Source: Enterococcus lacertideformus
GTDB lineage: Bacteria; Bacillota; Bacilli; Lactobacillales; Enterococcaceae
DNA length: 64,000 nt
Assembly: GCA_015680865.1 (NCBI GenBank)
Contig: JADAKE010000010.1
Span: 1-64,000 of the forward strand
Reading direction: 5' to 3'
The translations under genes were made by a program, and so were the position numbers. The notes under the pieces are model-generated. The model did not search any database, was not told where the DNA came from, and was given only the letters and a program-made list of their open reading frames with translations. Below, piece after piece: positions 8,921 through 18,209 of the stretch (its first letter is position 1; every line of letters begins with the position of its first letter).

Positions 8921-10349
8921 ATGCAAGAAAGCAAAGCGAAAATTCCTGCAAAAAAATTAACATTTTTTGGCTTTTTAGCTATGACCATTTCAATGGTGGT
9001 TTCGCTTTATGAATATCCGACATTCGCAACATCGGGTTTTAGTTTAGTATTTTTTCTATTATTAGGCGGTTTATTATGGTTTATTCCAGTTGCCTTATGT
9101 GCAGCTGAAATGGCCACAGTCAAAGGCTGGGAAAAAGGAGGGGTCTATACGTGGGTCAGTCGAACTTTAGGAAAAAGGTTTGGATTTGCTGCAATCTTTT
9201 TCCAATGGTTTGAAATCACAGTAGGATATTTAACCATGTTACTTCCTGACCGGAGCATTATCTTATGCAACAGGTATCTCAGCGATACAAAACAATAAAT
9301 TTTTAAAATTAGCGATTCTCTTGATTATTTTTTGGGCCATTTTGATCTCTCAATTGAGAGGAACGAAATATACTTCTTTGATTGCCCGAATTGGGTTCAT
9401 TGCAGGGATCTTACTGCCAGCTTTGGTTTTATTTGGGTTAGGTATCCACTATGTGGCTTCAGGAGCACCGCTACAAACAACATTATCCATGAAGACATTG
9501 ATTCCTGACTTTTCTAAGTTACCAACATTAGTTGTTTTTGTGTCTTTTATTTTAGCCTACATGGGAGTAGAAACTTCTGCTAGTCACGCAAATGAAATGG
9601 AAAACCCTAAAAAAAATTATCCTTTAGCGATGTTCGTATTAGTTATTTTAGCGATTATATTGGATACATTTGGTGGTCTAACAGTAGCAACAACTGTTCC
9701 TCAACACGGTTTGTCACTTAACACAGGTGTCATCCAATCACTCGAGTTTTTACTGCGACACATTGATCCAAGTCTTGCATGGATTGCAAAAGTTTTGGCT
9801 ATTTTAGTTTGCCTAGGTGTGATTGGTGAAATTGCCTCATGGGTGACTTCTCCTTCAAAAGCTTTACATGTAGCAGCTGAGGAAGGATTATTACCAGAAC
9901 ATTTTGCTAAAGAAAATGCTTATGGTGTACCTGCAAACTTGATGATTGCTAATGGGATTGTTGCATCAATCTGGGCAGCGGTCTTCACATTGAGCGGAGG
10001 CGGTAATAATCTCTCATTTCTAGCAGCTATGTCTCTAACAGTAGTGATTTACTTGATGCTTTATTTTATGTTTTTCATCGGGTATCTAAAATTAGTTTAT
10101 CAAGATGATGAATTAGAAAGAGCTTATCAAGTACCTGGTGGAAAAGTGGTTAAAACAATTATTGCTTGTTTAGGTTTATTGACTTCACTTTTTGCATTTT
10201 GTATTTCATTCGTTCCACCTGCAAGTATTGCTGCCAATCAACATGGGATCTATGAAACAATTTTGATCATTTCATACCTTGTTGTTGCTGTGATACCTTT
10301 TGTGATTTACGCATGCCGCCATAAATTTCAGCATGTAAATAAAAATTGA
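8921..10349 (+). pseudogene. APC-family antiporter, glutamate:GABA (GadC)-like, frameshifted
   Basis: Begins with ribosome binding site AGAGGAAG and [20 protein letters not shown], the usual opening of GadC/GABA-permease-like APC proteins. Further matches are [20 protein letters not shown] and EIASWVTSPSKALHVAAEEG followed by LPEHFAKENAYGVP. The first frame stops at 9298; the correct frame is already readable from about 9245 ([19 protein letters not shown]), so one or two bases are missing near 9243. Joined length is about 475 residues with 12 spans, normal for the family. Together with the following glutaminase it would form a glutamine-dependent acid-resistance pair (glutamine to glutamate plus ammonia, and exchange). 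Confidence 0.75.
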
Positions 10350-10364
10350 AAGCTGGTTATTAAA

Positions 10365-11164
10365 ATGGATGTCAAAGAATTAGAACAATTGATCGGAAAG
10401 AATTTTCATTATTATCAAACAGGCCATGTTGCCGATTATATTCCAGCGTTAGCACAAGTGAATCCAGAACAACTAGGAATGGCAATTTATGACTTAGAGA
10501 AGAAACAATTAATAGAAGCCGGAGATGCCCAAGTGCGTTTTGCTATCGAAAGTATGTCAAAAGTACCGGTTTTATTATTAGCTATTAAAGATAATGGGAT
10601 TGATAAAGTTTTTCAAACAATTGATACAGAACCAACAGGATTTGCTTTTAACTCAATTATGAATATGGAAATCAATCATCGCCATCAACATTGAATGAAG
10701 AAATTTATCATTCAGAATCTAAAACTGGTGATATCAACCGCTCCTTAGCTTATTACATGAAGGGTAATAAAATGATCAGTGGGGATGTTACTGAAATTTT
10801 AGATGTCTATTTTAAACAATGCTCAGTTAATGTGACAGCTAGCGCCATAGCAAAATTAGGTGCTGTATTGGCAAATAAAGGAATTGCTCCTTGGAATGAT
10901 AAACGTATCATCACAGAAGAAAGTGCTACAGTCGTAAAATCAATTATGACAACTGCTGGGCTTTATGATGAATCCGGTGAGTTTTCAGTTCACGTTGGTG
11001 TACCAGCTAAAAGTGGAGTAGGCGGTGGACTAATGGTAGCTATACCAAATCGTTACGGTATGGGTGTATTTAGTCCAGCATTAGACCCCTTCGGAAATAG
11101 CGCAGCAGGTATTCAACTATTAAAAGATGTCGTAGAAAAACTCAATGTAGATATATTTAAATAA
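10365..11164 (+). pseudogene. glsA: Glutaminase A, internal deletion and frameshift
   Basis: Serine-dependent glutaminase of the GlsA family: GHVADYIPALAQVNPEQLG, FAIESMSKVPVLLL with the catalytic Ser-x-x-Lys, and EPTGFAFNSIMNMEIN in the first part (stop at 10694). The second frame has SESKTGDINRSLAYYMKG, VKSIMTTAGLYDESGEFS and VPAKSGVGGGLMVAIPNRYG. Between them, near 10680-10690, the NP-INAGAI block and about 40 residues are absent: the pieces total about 266 residues against about 305 for the family. The missing block holds active-site residues, so the gene is probably dead. It sits 15 bases after the GadC-like gene. Confidence 0.8.
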
Positions 11165-11166
11165 AA

Positions 11167-11700
11167 AAGGTTATGAAAAGGCTAGTTTGCGTCAATTAAT
11201 AAGAACAAACAGAGAAAAATAGCTTCTCATATTTTTTCTCTGTTTGAGCTTGTTGCCGTAGATGGAAACCTTTGAATACTGTGAATAAGAGGTTGTGAAA
11301 GCATCGGTTAACTCCGATGACAATAAGAAAAATTTTTTTGAAATATGAGAAGCTATTTTAAAAAAATTTAGGCTTATTTCAAGGAGTTGATACTTGAACA
11401 CCGTGAATAAGAGGGTATGAAAAGAGCGTTTTGTTCTGAGTATTAAGGAAGAATCACATGAAACAGCTTCTCATATTTTGAGGGATTTTGACTTAATACC
11501 GAAGGACAGCTCTTTGAATACCGTTTAAAAAAAGAGGTTGTGAACAGCATGGTCTGCTTCAAGAATTAAGAGCAAAATATCGAAAACAGCTTTTCATGTT
11601 TTTGAGTTTTTTGAGCTTAATTCCGCAGAAGCAATGCTGTGAGCACCGTTTATGAAAAGAGGTTGTGAACCATGGTCTGATTAAAAATCAACCATAAAAA
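11167..11700. repeat. Array of five ~122-bp degenerate intergenic repeats (family A)
   Basis: Units begin with (GA)GGTTGTGAA-like sequence at about 11167, 11289, 11411, 11534 and 11659, so the period is 122-125 bases. Each carries AGCTTCTCATATTTT-like and GAGCTTAATTCCG-like blocks and ends with TTTGAATACCGTG or GAACACCGTG. Ends of units are partly complementary (for example CAGCATGGTCTGCTTC with GCAGAAGCAATGCTG), so they can fold. An inverse copy of part of the array lies at 42893-43050. No coding capacity. Function unknown; 3' regions of glsA lead into it. Confidence 0.8.
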
Positions 11701-11893
11701 TAGAAATAGTTATCTGCTTTTTTATTTTCTCGGTTAAATTTGAGCAGTTTTTTTAAGACATAAAAATAGTTCTTGTTTTGTATTTTTTATTTTGTTTTTG
11801 CAATCGCTTTCTTTAGAAGGAAATAAAAAAAAATATATTTGAAGCAATATGTTTAAATAAATATATAGAAAAATTAGAGGAGCGGGAAAAGGC
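11701..11893. other. Leader of the Mga-like regulator
   Basis: AT-rich intergenic sequence after the repeat array. TAGAGGAGCGGG at 11875-11886 is a strong ribosome binding site for ATG 11894. No other gene seen. Confidence 0.4.
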
Positions 11894-13345
11894 ATGTTGG
11901 AAAATTACATTGAGCGGAATGTTTCTAGAAAGGTTTACCTTTGTGAACAATTATTTGAGTTTCAAGAAATAGATATAGAAGATTCTGCTGAAATGTTAGG
12001 TGTAACAATGCCGACTGTGTTACACGATCTTGAAAGTATCACTGAATGTTTAGAGTATTGTATCGAAAAATGTGAACGGGAAAAACATAGATATAAAATT
12101 ATATTCAAACATGGTATTGAGTTATCAGAATTAACGCAATTCTTATATGGTCAATCATACTTTTTAAAATTTTTGAGCTATTATTTTCGAGGACAATTCA
12201 CTAGTACGGAATTATCAGATTTAGAATATATTTCTTTAAGTAAAGTTTATACAATCAAAAAAACAGTTTTGGACTTTTTTAAAGCAAACTTATATCTGAA
12301 AAACAAACAGATCATTATTCCTGAATTTGATGTACGCAATCTATTACTTGCACTAGTAAGATATATCAATTGGGAAGGTTACGAAAATAAAAATCCTAAA
12401 GTAGCGAATGCTTGCAAACAATTGATTGAGTTTACTGAAGCTCATTTTTTTAAAAGAAGATATTCAGCAGAAGATAGATTTTTTATTACTCGAGGTATTG
12501 AAATTGCGATTGGTAGAAAAGGCTATCCACTTGATTTTAATGAAGAAGAGAAAAGAACAGCAGAAGAAAAACCCTTATTCCACATCTTAAAACAAGGTTT
12601 ATCTGAACAAAAAGAATCATTGAATTTACAAGAAGAAGATGTTTATTTTATTTTTTCTTTATTTAATAAACGCAATTATACAAATGAAAATATGGGGTTG
12701 CTACGAAAAGATTTTGAGATCGCATATACTAGCTTTATTGATCATAATCCTTGTATATGTGAGTTGATCAAAAAAATAATAAACAGGATTGGTAAGCAAT
12801 GTAAAAATGATTTTATCTTAAAAAAATCTTTTTTACAGTTTATTCGTACCACTTGGGCAGATGGACAAGTATTTCTTCCGGACCGAATCTACTTATTAAC
12901 GCATACTGAAAAAGAACTCTATGAAGATATTGTGAATATTTTAAATAGTTGGAAAGAAGTATATTGTCCTAATTTAAGATGGAATAACAATCTAACCAGA
13001 AAATTTGTTAAGAGTATGTCTTTGATAATGAATGGGCAAGAAGAACAACCTACTGAAGTTTTTATCGTTGCACCTAGTGTAGTGAAGCAAGTGTTTTATC
13101 GAGAAATGATCTTGTCTGAGATGAATGAAGCAGTCGAATTGAACCCGATGATCTATCACTCATTGGAAGAACTGCCGGATGAATGCTTATATCTCAATAA
13201 AAGAATTGTCTATTGTGATGTAGCAGTTTATCAAAGTGGTTTTGATACGGAAAATACACACATCTTTCCCATTTCTTTAAATAATAAGTACTTACATCTA
13301 GGTCAAAAGATGAACCTCGCTTTAAGTAATAAAAGAATCGAATGA
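11894..13345 (+). CDS. Mga-family transcriptional regulator
   Basis: 483 residues, intact, with the length and layout of Mga/AtxA-type regulators. The N-terminus has two HTH-like segments; the first reads EDSAEMLGVTMPTVLHDLES and the second lies around SDLEYISLSKVYTIKKTVLD. The middle corresponds to the PRD-like helical region, and the end (TEVFIVAPSVVKQVFYREM) to the EIIB-like domain. Mga-type proteins control surface-protein and carbohydrate genes and may be modified by PTS phosphorylation. No target operon is adjacent; it is followed by its own terminator. Confidence 0.75.
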   Translation: MLENYIERNVSRKVYLCEQLFEFQEIDIEDSAEMLGVTMPTVLHDLESITECLEYCIEKCEREKHRYKIIFKHGIELSELTQFLYGQSYFLKFLSYYFRGQFTSTELSDLEYISLSKVYTIKKTVLDFFKANLYLKNKQIIIPEFDVRNLLLALVRYINWEGYENKNPKVANACKQLIEFTEAHFFKRRYSAEDRFFITRGIEIAIGRKGYPLDFNEEEKRTAEEKPLFHILKQGLSEQKESLNLQEEDVYFIFSLFNKRNYTNENMGLLRKDFEIAYTSFIDHNPCICELIKKIINRIGKQCKNDFILKKSFLQFIRTTWADGQVFLPDRIYLLTHTEKELYEDIVNILNSWKEVYCPNLRWNNNLTRKFVKSMSLIMNGQEEQPTEVFIVAPSVVKQVFYREMILSEMNEAVELNPMIYHSLEELPDECLYLNKRIVYCDVAVYQSGFDTENTHIFPISLNNKYLHLGQKMNLALSNKRIE

Positions 13346-13359
13346 GTGAAAAGAAGTGA

Positions 13360-13412
13360 ATCCTTCCAGAAAACATAGAGAGGGCGATATGTTTTTTGGA
13401 AGGATTTTTATT
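13360..13412 (+). terminator. Rho-independent terminator after the Mga-like gene
   Basis: AATCCTTCCAGAAAACATA pairs with TATGTTTTTTGGAAGGATT around a purine-rich loop and is followed by T-rich sequence. Confidence 0.8.
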
Positions 13413-13586
13413 TTATCCTCAAATAATTGAAAATCAACACAAAGTTGTACCAAATCAAAAGATGCAAACGAATGGAATAAGTGTCAATGGCTTCTTTTAT
13501 CGCATAAACCTTCTTTTAGCTTAGTAAAAACAACTTGTTCTAGTTGTAAAAAAGTAGCAACATGTTTTACAACTCATTTTTCCTAG

Positions 13587-13615
13587 TTGACAGATTAAAA
13601 AAATATATGTTAATC
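13587..13615 (+). promoter_or_regulatory. Candidate promoter of the ABC-F gene
   Basis: TTGACA at 13587-13592, 17 bases, then TTAATC at 13610-13615. It is followed by a ~200-base leader before the ABC-F start. Confidence 0.45.
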
Positions 13616-13823
13616 TAACAGCAAATAAAACGAAGTGAGGGATCTTGCCATTGAAAAACTAAGTCAATGATTGGAAGCTGCATAAATACTATTTCTATAA
13701 CATAGGAGTAGTGTGCAGATTTTCAGAATTGGCAAGTTTTCAATGGGAGGGTCTCTTTTTGTTCTTCTTCTTTGATGACCAGTTCTGGAAATAGGACGGG
13801 TCTTTTTAGATAGGAGGATGTAA
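13616..13823 (+). promoter_or_regulatory. Attenuator-like leader with short ORF before the ABC-F gene
   Basis: CCATTGAAAAACT (13648-13660) can pair with AGTTTTCAATGG (13735-13746), which is directly followed by GAGGGTCTCTTTTTG, giving a terminator-like structure. Between the arms a 12-codon reading frame, MIGSCINTISIT, runs from ATG 13667 to TAG 13705, though it lacks a close ribosome binding site. ABC-F resistance genes of this group are often controlled by drug-induced attenuation through such leaders. The arrangement is seen in the sequence; the regulation is inferred. Confidence 0.55.
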
Positions 13824-15319
13824 ATGTCTAAAATAGAAATAAAACATTTATCTTTTGGTTATGATAATCAAGTCGAGTTATTATTTGACCAAACTACTTT
13901 AAATTTTAATATCACATGGAAATTAGGGTTAATCGGCAGAAACGGGCGTGGGAAAACCACATTGCTGAATATATTGCAAGGTAAGTTACCTTTTCAAGGG
14001 CAAGTTATTCATCAACAAGAATTTGTCTATTTCCCCCAAACAGTCAAAGAAAAAGAACAACTAACCTTTGATGTGTTGAATGATCTAACAACTTTCGAAC
14101 TTTGGGAAATTGAAAGAGAACTTCAATTAATGGACACAGATCCAGACATCATCTGGCGTCCTTTCAATACTTTATCAGGAGGCGAGAAAACGAAAGTGTT
14201 GTTGGCTTTATTATTTATTGATGATCAGCATTTTCCTTTGGTTGATGAGCCAACTAATCATTTAGATGTCATTGGAAGAAAGCAAGTTGCTAATTATTTG
14301 AAGAATAAAAAACAGGGGTTTATCGTAGTCAGTCATGATCGTGGATTCATTGATGAAGTGGTGGATCATATCGTCGCTATTGAAAAAAGTCAGCTGGAAA
14401 TTTGTCATGGAAATTTTTCTACTTACGAGGAACAAAAACGTTTGAAGGATGAATTTGAACTGGCACAAAACGAAAAAATCAAGAAAGAAGTCACTCGTTT
14501 AAAGAAAACTGCCGCTGAAAAAGCAGAATGGTCTCGCTCACGTGAAAAAGATAAAACGAAAAAAGTATCGGTTTTATTGACACAGAAAATCGCAGAGTAA
14601 ATCGTGGAGCAATAGGCGCTGATGCTGCGCGAACGATGAAGCGTTCGAAAGCGATCGTCAATCGAATGGAGACGCAAATTGGTGAAAAAGAAAAACTACT
14701 GAAGGATATTGAATATATCGACCCTTTGACAATGAATGTTAAAAAGACGCATCATAAACGATTGTTATCTGTCGGACAATTACAGTTAGGCTACGATAAG
14801 TTTCTTTTTTCACCAATCAACTTTTCGGTTGATCAAGAGCAATGTATAGCACTAACTGGACCTAATGGGATTGGCAAGTCTTCAATTATTCAGTACCTTT
14901 TAGGTGAATTCACAGGACTAGTAGATGGCGAAGTAATCAAGCCAGCACAATTATCAGTCAGCTATGTGCGCCAAAATTATGAAGACAATCAAGGGACATT
15001 GAATGAATTTGCTGAAAAAAATCAAGTGGATTACCAACCCTTTTTAAATAACCTTCGTAAACTTGGTATGGAAAGAGAAGTGTTTCATAATCGCATTGAG
15101 CAGATGAGCATGGGTCAACGAAAAAAAGTGGAGTTAGCAAAATCTCTTTCTCAAGAGGCAGAACTATATATTTGGGATGAGCTATTGAATTATTTAGATG
15201 TGTTCAATCAAGCACAATTGGAACAACTGATTTTAACGATGAAGCCAGCGATGGTGATCGTGGATCATGATCAAATTTTTTTAGAAAAAATAGCAGATCA
15301 AATCATTTCTTTGAAGTAA
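13824..15319 (+). pseudogene. eatA: ABC-F ribosome-protection protein, Eat(A)/Lsa type, frameshifted
   Basis: Two ABC domains without membrane spans, about 497 residues when joined. Domain 1 has Walker A GRNGRGKTT, signature LSGGEK and DEPTNHLD; domain 2 has GPNGIGKSS and MSMGQRKKVELAKSL. The linker is the charged helical KKEVTRLKKTAAEKAEW region. The frame breaks near 14565-14585 (VSVLLTQKIAE then stop) and resumes with RVNRGAIGADAARTMKRSK in another frame. Domain 2 reads WDELLNYLD where DEP is expected, one base change (CCA to CTA). Proteins of this type in E. faecium protect ribosomes from lincosamides, streptogramin A and pleuromutilins. Assignment is by remembered similarity. Confidence 0.8.
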
Positions 15320-15406
15320 GTTATTCGTGTTCTACTAAGCAAGTGAACTTGTTTTGTCATTTTTTTATGTTACAATCGAACAAGTACAAATAAAGGAGCG
15401 TTATAA

Positions 15407-15964
15407 ATGTTATATGTAACCAGACATGGTGAAACAACTTGGAATGCAGCTGGATTAGTCTGTGGTAGGACAGATGCTCCGCTAACAGAAAAAGGACGAA
15501 GACAGGCGGAAATATTAGCCGAAAAAGTTTCTCGATTAGAACTGCCAGTAACGAAAATTATTCATTCTCCTTTACAACGTGCTAAAGATACAGCACAATC
15601 TGTTGCCGAAAAACTTCAATTAACAATGGCAGTTGATGAACGTTTGATCGAAATGGACTTTGGATACTATGATAGTATGCCTAGCCATGAGAAGATTTTT
15701 CAAGAAGCAAGGCAAGAATCTGCCGTTCGCTTTCCAAATGGAGAATCAGTGTTAGATGTCTATGCGCGTATCGTACCACTCATTGAAGAATGCCTTTCAG
15801 ATAAAGAAAATATTTATTTATTGGTCTGTCATAATGCCTTGATCCGTATCATGAATGCTTATTTACATCCGATGCCTAATGCTACATTTTTTAATTTTTT
15901 TGTAGAAAATACTGAATTGGTTACATTTGATTTGAGGGATGATCTTAGCCAGCACAAAGCTTAG
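15407..15964 (+). CDS. Histidine phosphatase family protein (phosphoglycerate mutase-like)
   Basis: 185 residues, intact, starting with MLYVTRHGETTWNAAG, which holds the RHG motif with the phospho-accepting His. Further conserved parts are HSPLQRAKDTAQSVAE, LIEMDFGYYD and VCHNALIRIMN with the second active-site His. Short members like this are usually broad phosphatases rather than glycolytic mutases; the substrate is unknown. AAAGGAGCG precedes the ATG. Monocistronic with a terminator at 16001. Confidence 0.85.
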   Translation: MLYVTRHGETTWNAAGLVCGRTDAPLTEKGRRQAEILAEKVSRLELPVTKIIHSPLQRAKDTAQSVAEKLQLTMAVDERLIEMDFGYYDSMPSHEKIFQEARQESAVRFPNGESVLDVYARIVPLIEECLSDKENIYLLVCHNALIRIMNAYLHPMPNATFFNFFVENTELVTFDLRDDLSQHKA

Positions 15965-16000
15965 AATATTTATTTTATAATCAATAAAAAAATAGCACAG

Positions 16001-16038
16001 AAAAACTCGAAACTATGTGTGATGTTTCGGGTTTTTTT
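16001..16038 (+). terminator. Rho-independent terminator
   Basis: AAAAACTCGAAAC pairs with GTTTCGGGTTTTT around a 10-base loop, followed by T residues. Confidence 0.75.
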
Positions 16039-16211
16039 GCATGGAATGAAGTAAATGAATAACAAAATAACTACTTAAGATATTTTTTGAAAAAAATACT
16101 CTATCTATCACTTATTCATAGTTGAAGATAACTCAAAAAGAAACAAAATTAAAATAAATTTATAAAATCATTGAAATTTTGTTTCTTTAAAGTTATACTC
16201 TGAACATAGAA

Positions 16212-16226
16212 ATGGATACGGATACA
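16212..16226 (+). promoter_or_regulatory. Candidate CcpA cre site before mupG
   Basis: ATGGATACGGATACA differs from the consensus WTGNAANCGNWNNCW at one position only. It sits 15 bases upstream of the mupG start, suggesting carbon catabolite repression of the MurNAc operon. Location is seen; binding is inferred. Confidence 0.5.
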
Positions 16227-16240
16227 TAAAGGAGGATAAT

Positions 16241-17317
16241 ATGTTTGGTTTTTCAGTCTTTATGAACAATGATTTAACAGAAGAAAAGAAAAATTATATT
16301 CAAAAGATGGCAAAAAATGGATTTGTTGGTATGTTTACCTCGATGCACATTCCTGAAGATGATCGTTTTGCATACAAAAAACGATTAACCGAGCTAGGTG
16401 AATGTGCACAACAACACCAACTTGATTTGATGGTAGATATTTCTGGTGATGCTTTAAATCAGGCAGGTTTTTCATTTGACGACCTAGAAACATTAAAAAA
16501 AATTGGAGTAACTGGCTTACGCATGGACTATCATATTTCAAATGAGCAAATTGCGAAATGGTCCCATCAAATGAGGATTAGTTTAAATGCTAGCACGATT
16601 ACCACACAAGATGTATTGGAATTAAAAACAGCACATGCAGATTTCTCAAATTTAGAAGCATGGCATAATTATTATCCACGCCCAGAAACCGGACTTGATC
16701 GAAACTGGTACCAAGAAAAAAATCAATGGTTGAAACAACAAGGGTTTACGATTCAAGGGTTTGTTGCAGGGAATGAAGCGTTGCGTGGACCACTGCATCA
16801 AGGGTTACCCACCTTAGAAATACACAGATATACGCATCCATTAGCTGCAGCCCTTGATCTATCTACCTGTGGAACGGATCTAGTCTATATTGGCGATGGT
16901 GGACTATCAGAGGATGTCCAAGAGCAATTTGCGGCTTATCAAAACGATAAGATACTCTTGTTACATGCTGAAGTAATGGATTCCTATTTATACGACTACA
17001 TTTTAGGTAGCCATACTAATCGACAGGATGAAGCTAGAGACGTGATACGTAGTGCGGATGCACGTTTTAAGGAGATCCCACAGATCTTACCACGTGATAC
17101 CAAAGAGCGAAAAAAAGGAACGGTCACGATAGACAATGAGCGTTATCTTCGCTATATGGGTGAAATTCAGATTACAAAAAAAGATTTACCTGCAGATGAA
17201 AAAGTGAATTGCGTTGCACAAATAAGCCAAAAAGACTTACCATTGTTGGAGCAGATTCATGCAGGAGATAAATTTAAAATAATAAGAAAAGAAGGAAAAT
17301 TAAATGAAGCAGATTAA
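16241..17317 (+). CDS. mupG: MupG-family 6-phospho-N-acetylmuramidase (DUF871)
   Basis: 358 residues, intact. It opens with [20 protein letters not shown] and [15 protein letters not shown], the typical start of DUF871/MupG TIM-barrel proteins, and ends with the small C-terminal domain ([20 protein letters not shown]). MupG cleaves MurNAc-6P-GlcNAc imported by the PTS, in the cytoplasm, during wall recycling. It overlaps murQ by 14 bases and leads a mupG-murQ-murP operon. AAAGGAGGATAAT gives a strong ribosome binding site. Confidence 0.85.
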   Translation: MFGFSVFMNNDLTEEKKNYIQKMAKNGFVGMFTSMHIPEDDRFAYKKRLTELGECAQQHQLDLMVDISGDALNQAGFSFDDLETLKKIGVTGLRMDYHISNEQIAKWSHQMRISLNASTITTQDVLELKTAHADFSNLEAWHNYYPRPETGLDRNWYQEKNQWLKQQGFTIQGFVAGNEALRGPLHQGLPTLEIHRYTHPLAAALDLSTCGTDLVYIGDGGLSEDVQEQFAAYQNDKILLLHAEVMDSYLYDYILGSHTNRQDEARDVIRSADARFKEIPQILPRDTKERKKGTVTIDNERYLRYMGEIQITKKDLPADEKVNCVAQISQKDLPLLEQIHAGDKFKIIRKEGKLNEAD

Positions 17318-18196
17318 TTTAGAAAATTTAACAACTGAACGACGTAATCAACAGACGTTTGGTTTAGATGAAATGAGTATTGCTCAAGCAGTCAACTTAA
17401 TGAATCAAGAAGATCAAAAGGTTGCTGAAGCGGTCTCAAAAGAGCTAGGAATGATTGAGCCTGTCATTAAACGTACCATCGAGTCTTTTCAAAAAGGTGG
17501 ACGTTTGATCTACATGGGTGCCGGTACAAGCGGTCGTTTAGGTGTGCTTGATGCAGCAGAATGTGTACCCACTTTTGGAGTAGAACCAGACATGGTGATT
17601 GGTTTGATTGCTGGTGGTGAAGCGGCAATGACTGTTGCTGTGGAAGGCGCAGAAGACTCTTTAGAATTAGGTAAAGCAGATTTAGTGAAATTAGGGCTAA
17701 CAGAAAATGGGTGATTGGGATTGCAGCGAGTGGACGTACACCTTATGTGATTGGTGGCCTTGATTATGCACATTCAGTGGGAGCAACGACAGCGACTATT
17801 TCCTGTAATAAAGAAGCCGAGATCAGCAAACATGCAGATTTTCCTATCGAAGTAGATGCTGGTCCAGAATTTTTAACTGGTTCGACACGTTTGAAATCTG
17901 GTACAGCTCAAAAATTAATTTTGAATATGATCTCTACGATTAGTATGGTTGGGATCGGGAAAGTTTTCAATAATTTAATGGTAGATGTAAAGCCAACGAA
18001 TGAAAAACTTATTGAACGTTCAAAACGAATCATCATGCAAGCAACGGAAGTCGATTATCAGACTGCTGAGAAATATTTTCATGCAGCTGATAGCAATGTC
18101 AAATTAGCCATTGTCATGATTTTAACCAACAGTGATAAAGAGGCTGCCAAAGAAAAGTTAATCAGCGCAAATGGATTTGTAAAAGGAACCTTATAA
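17304..18196 (+). pseudogene. murQ: N-acetylmuramic acid 6-phosphate etherase MurQ, frameshifted
   Basis: MurQ turns MurNAc-6P into GlcNAc-6P and D-lactate. The first frame has [20 protein letters not shown] and [20 protein letters not shown] with the SIS phosphosugar-binding motif, and stops at 17714. The second frame resumes at once with [20 protein letters not shown] and continues through GSTRLKSGTAQKLILNMIST to 18196. Bases are missing around 17705-17715; joined length is about 297 residues, as for the family. The downstream neighbour is murP, with a GGGGGAAG ribosome binding site between. Confidence 0.85.
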
Positions 18197-18209
18197 GGGG
18201 GAAGAATTA

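Noticed and set aside
11167..11700. CRISPR array
   Set aside because: Units are diverged along their whole length and ~122 bases long; there are no identical short repeats with unique spacers and no cas genes.
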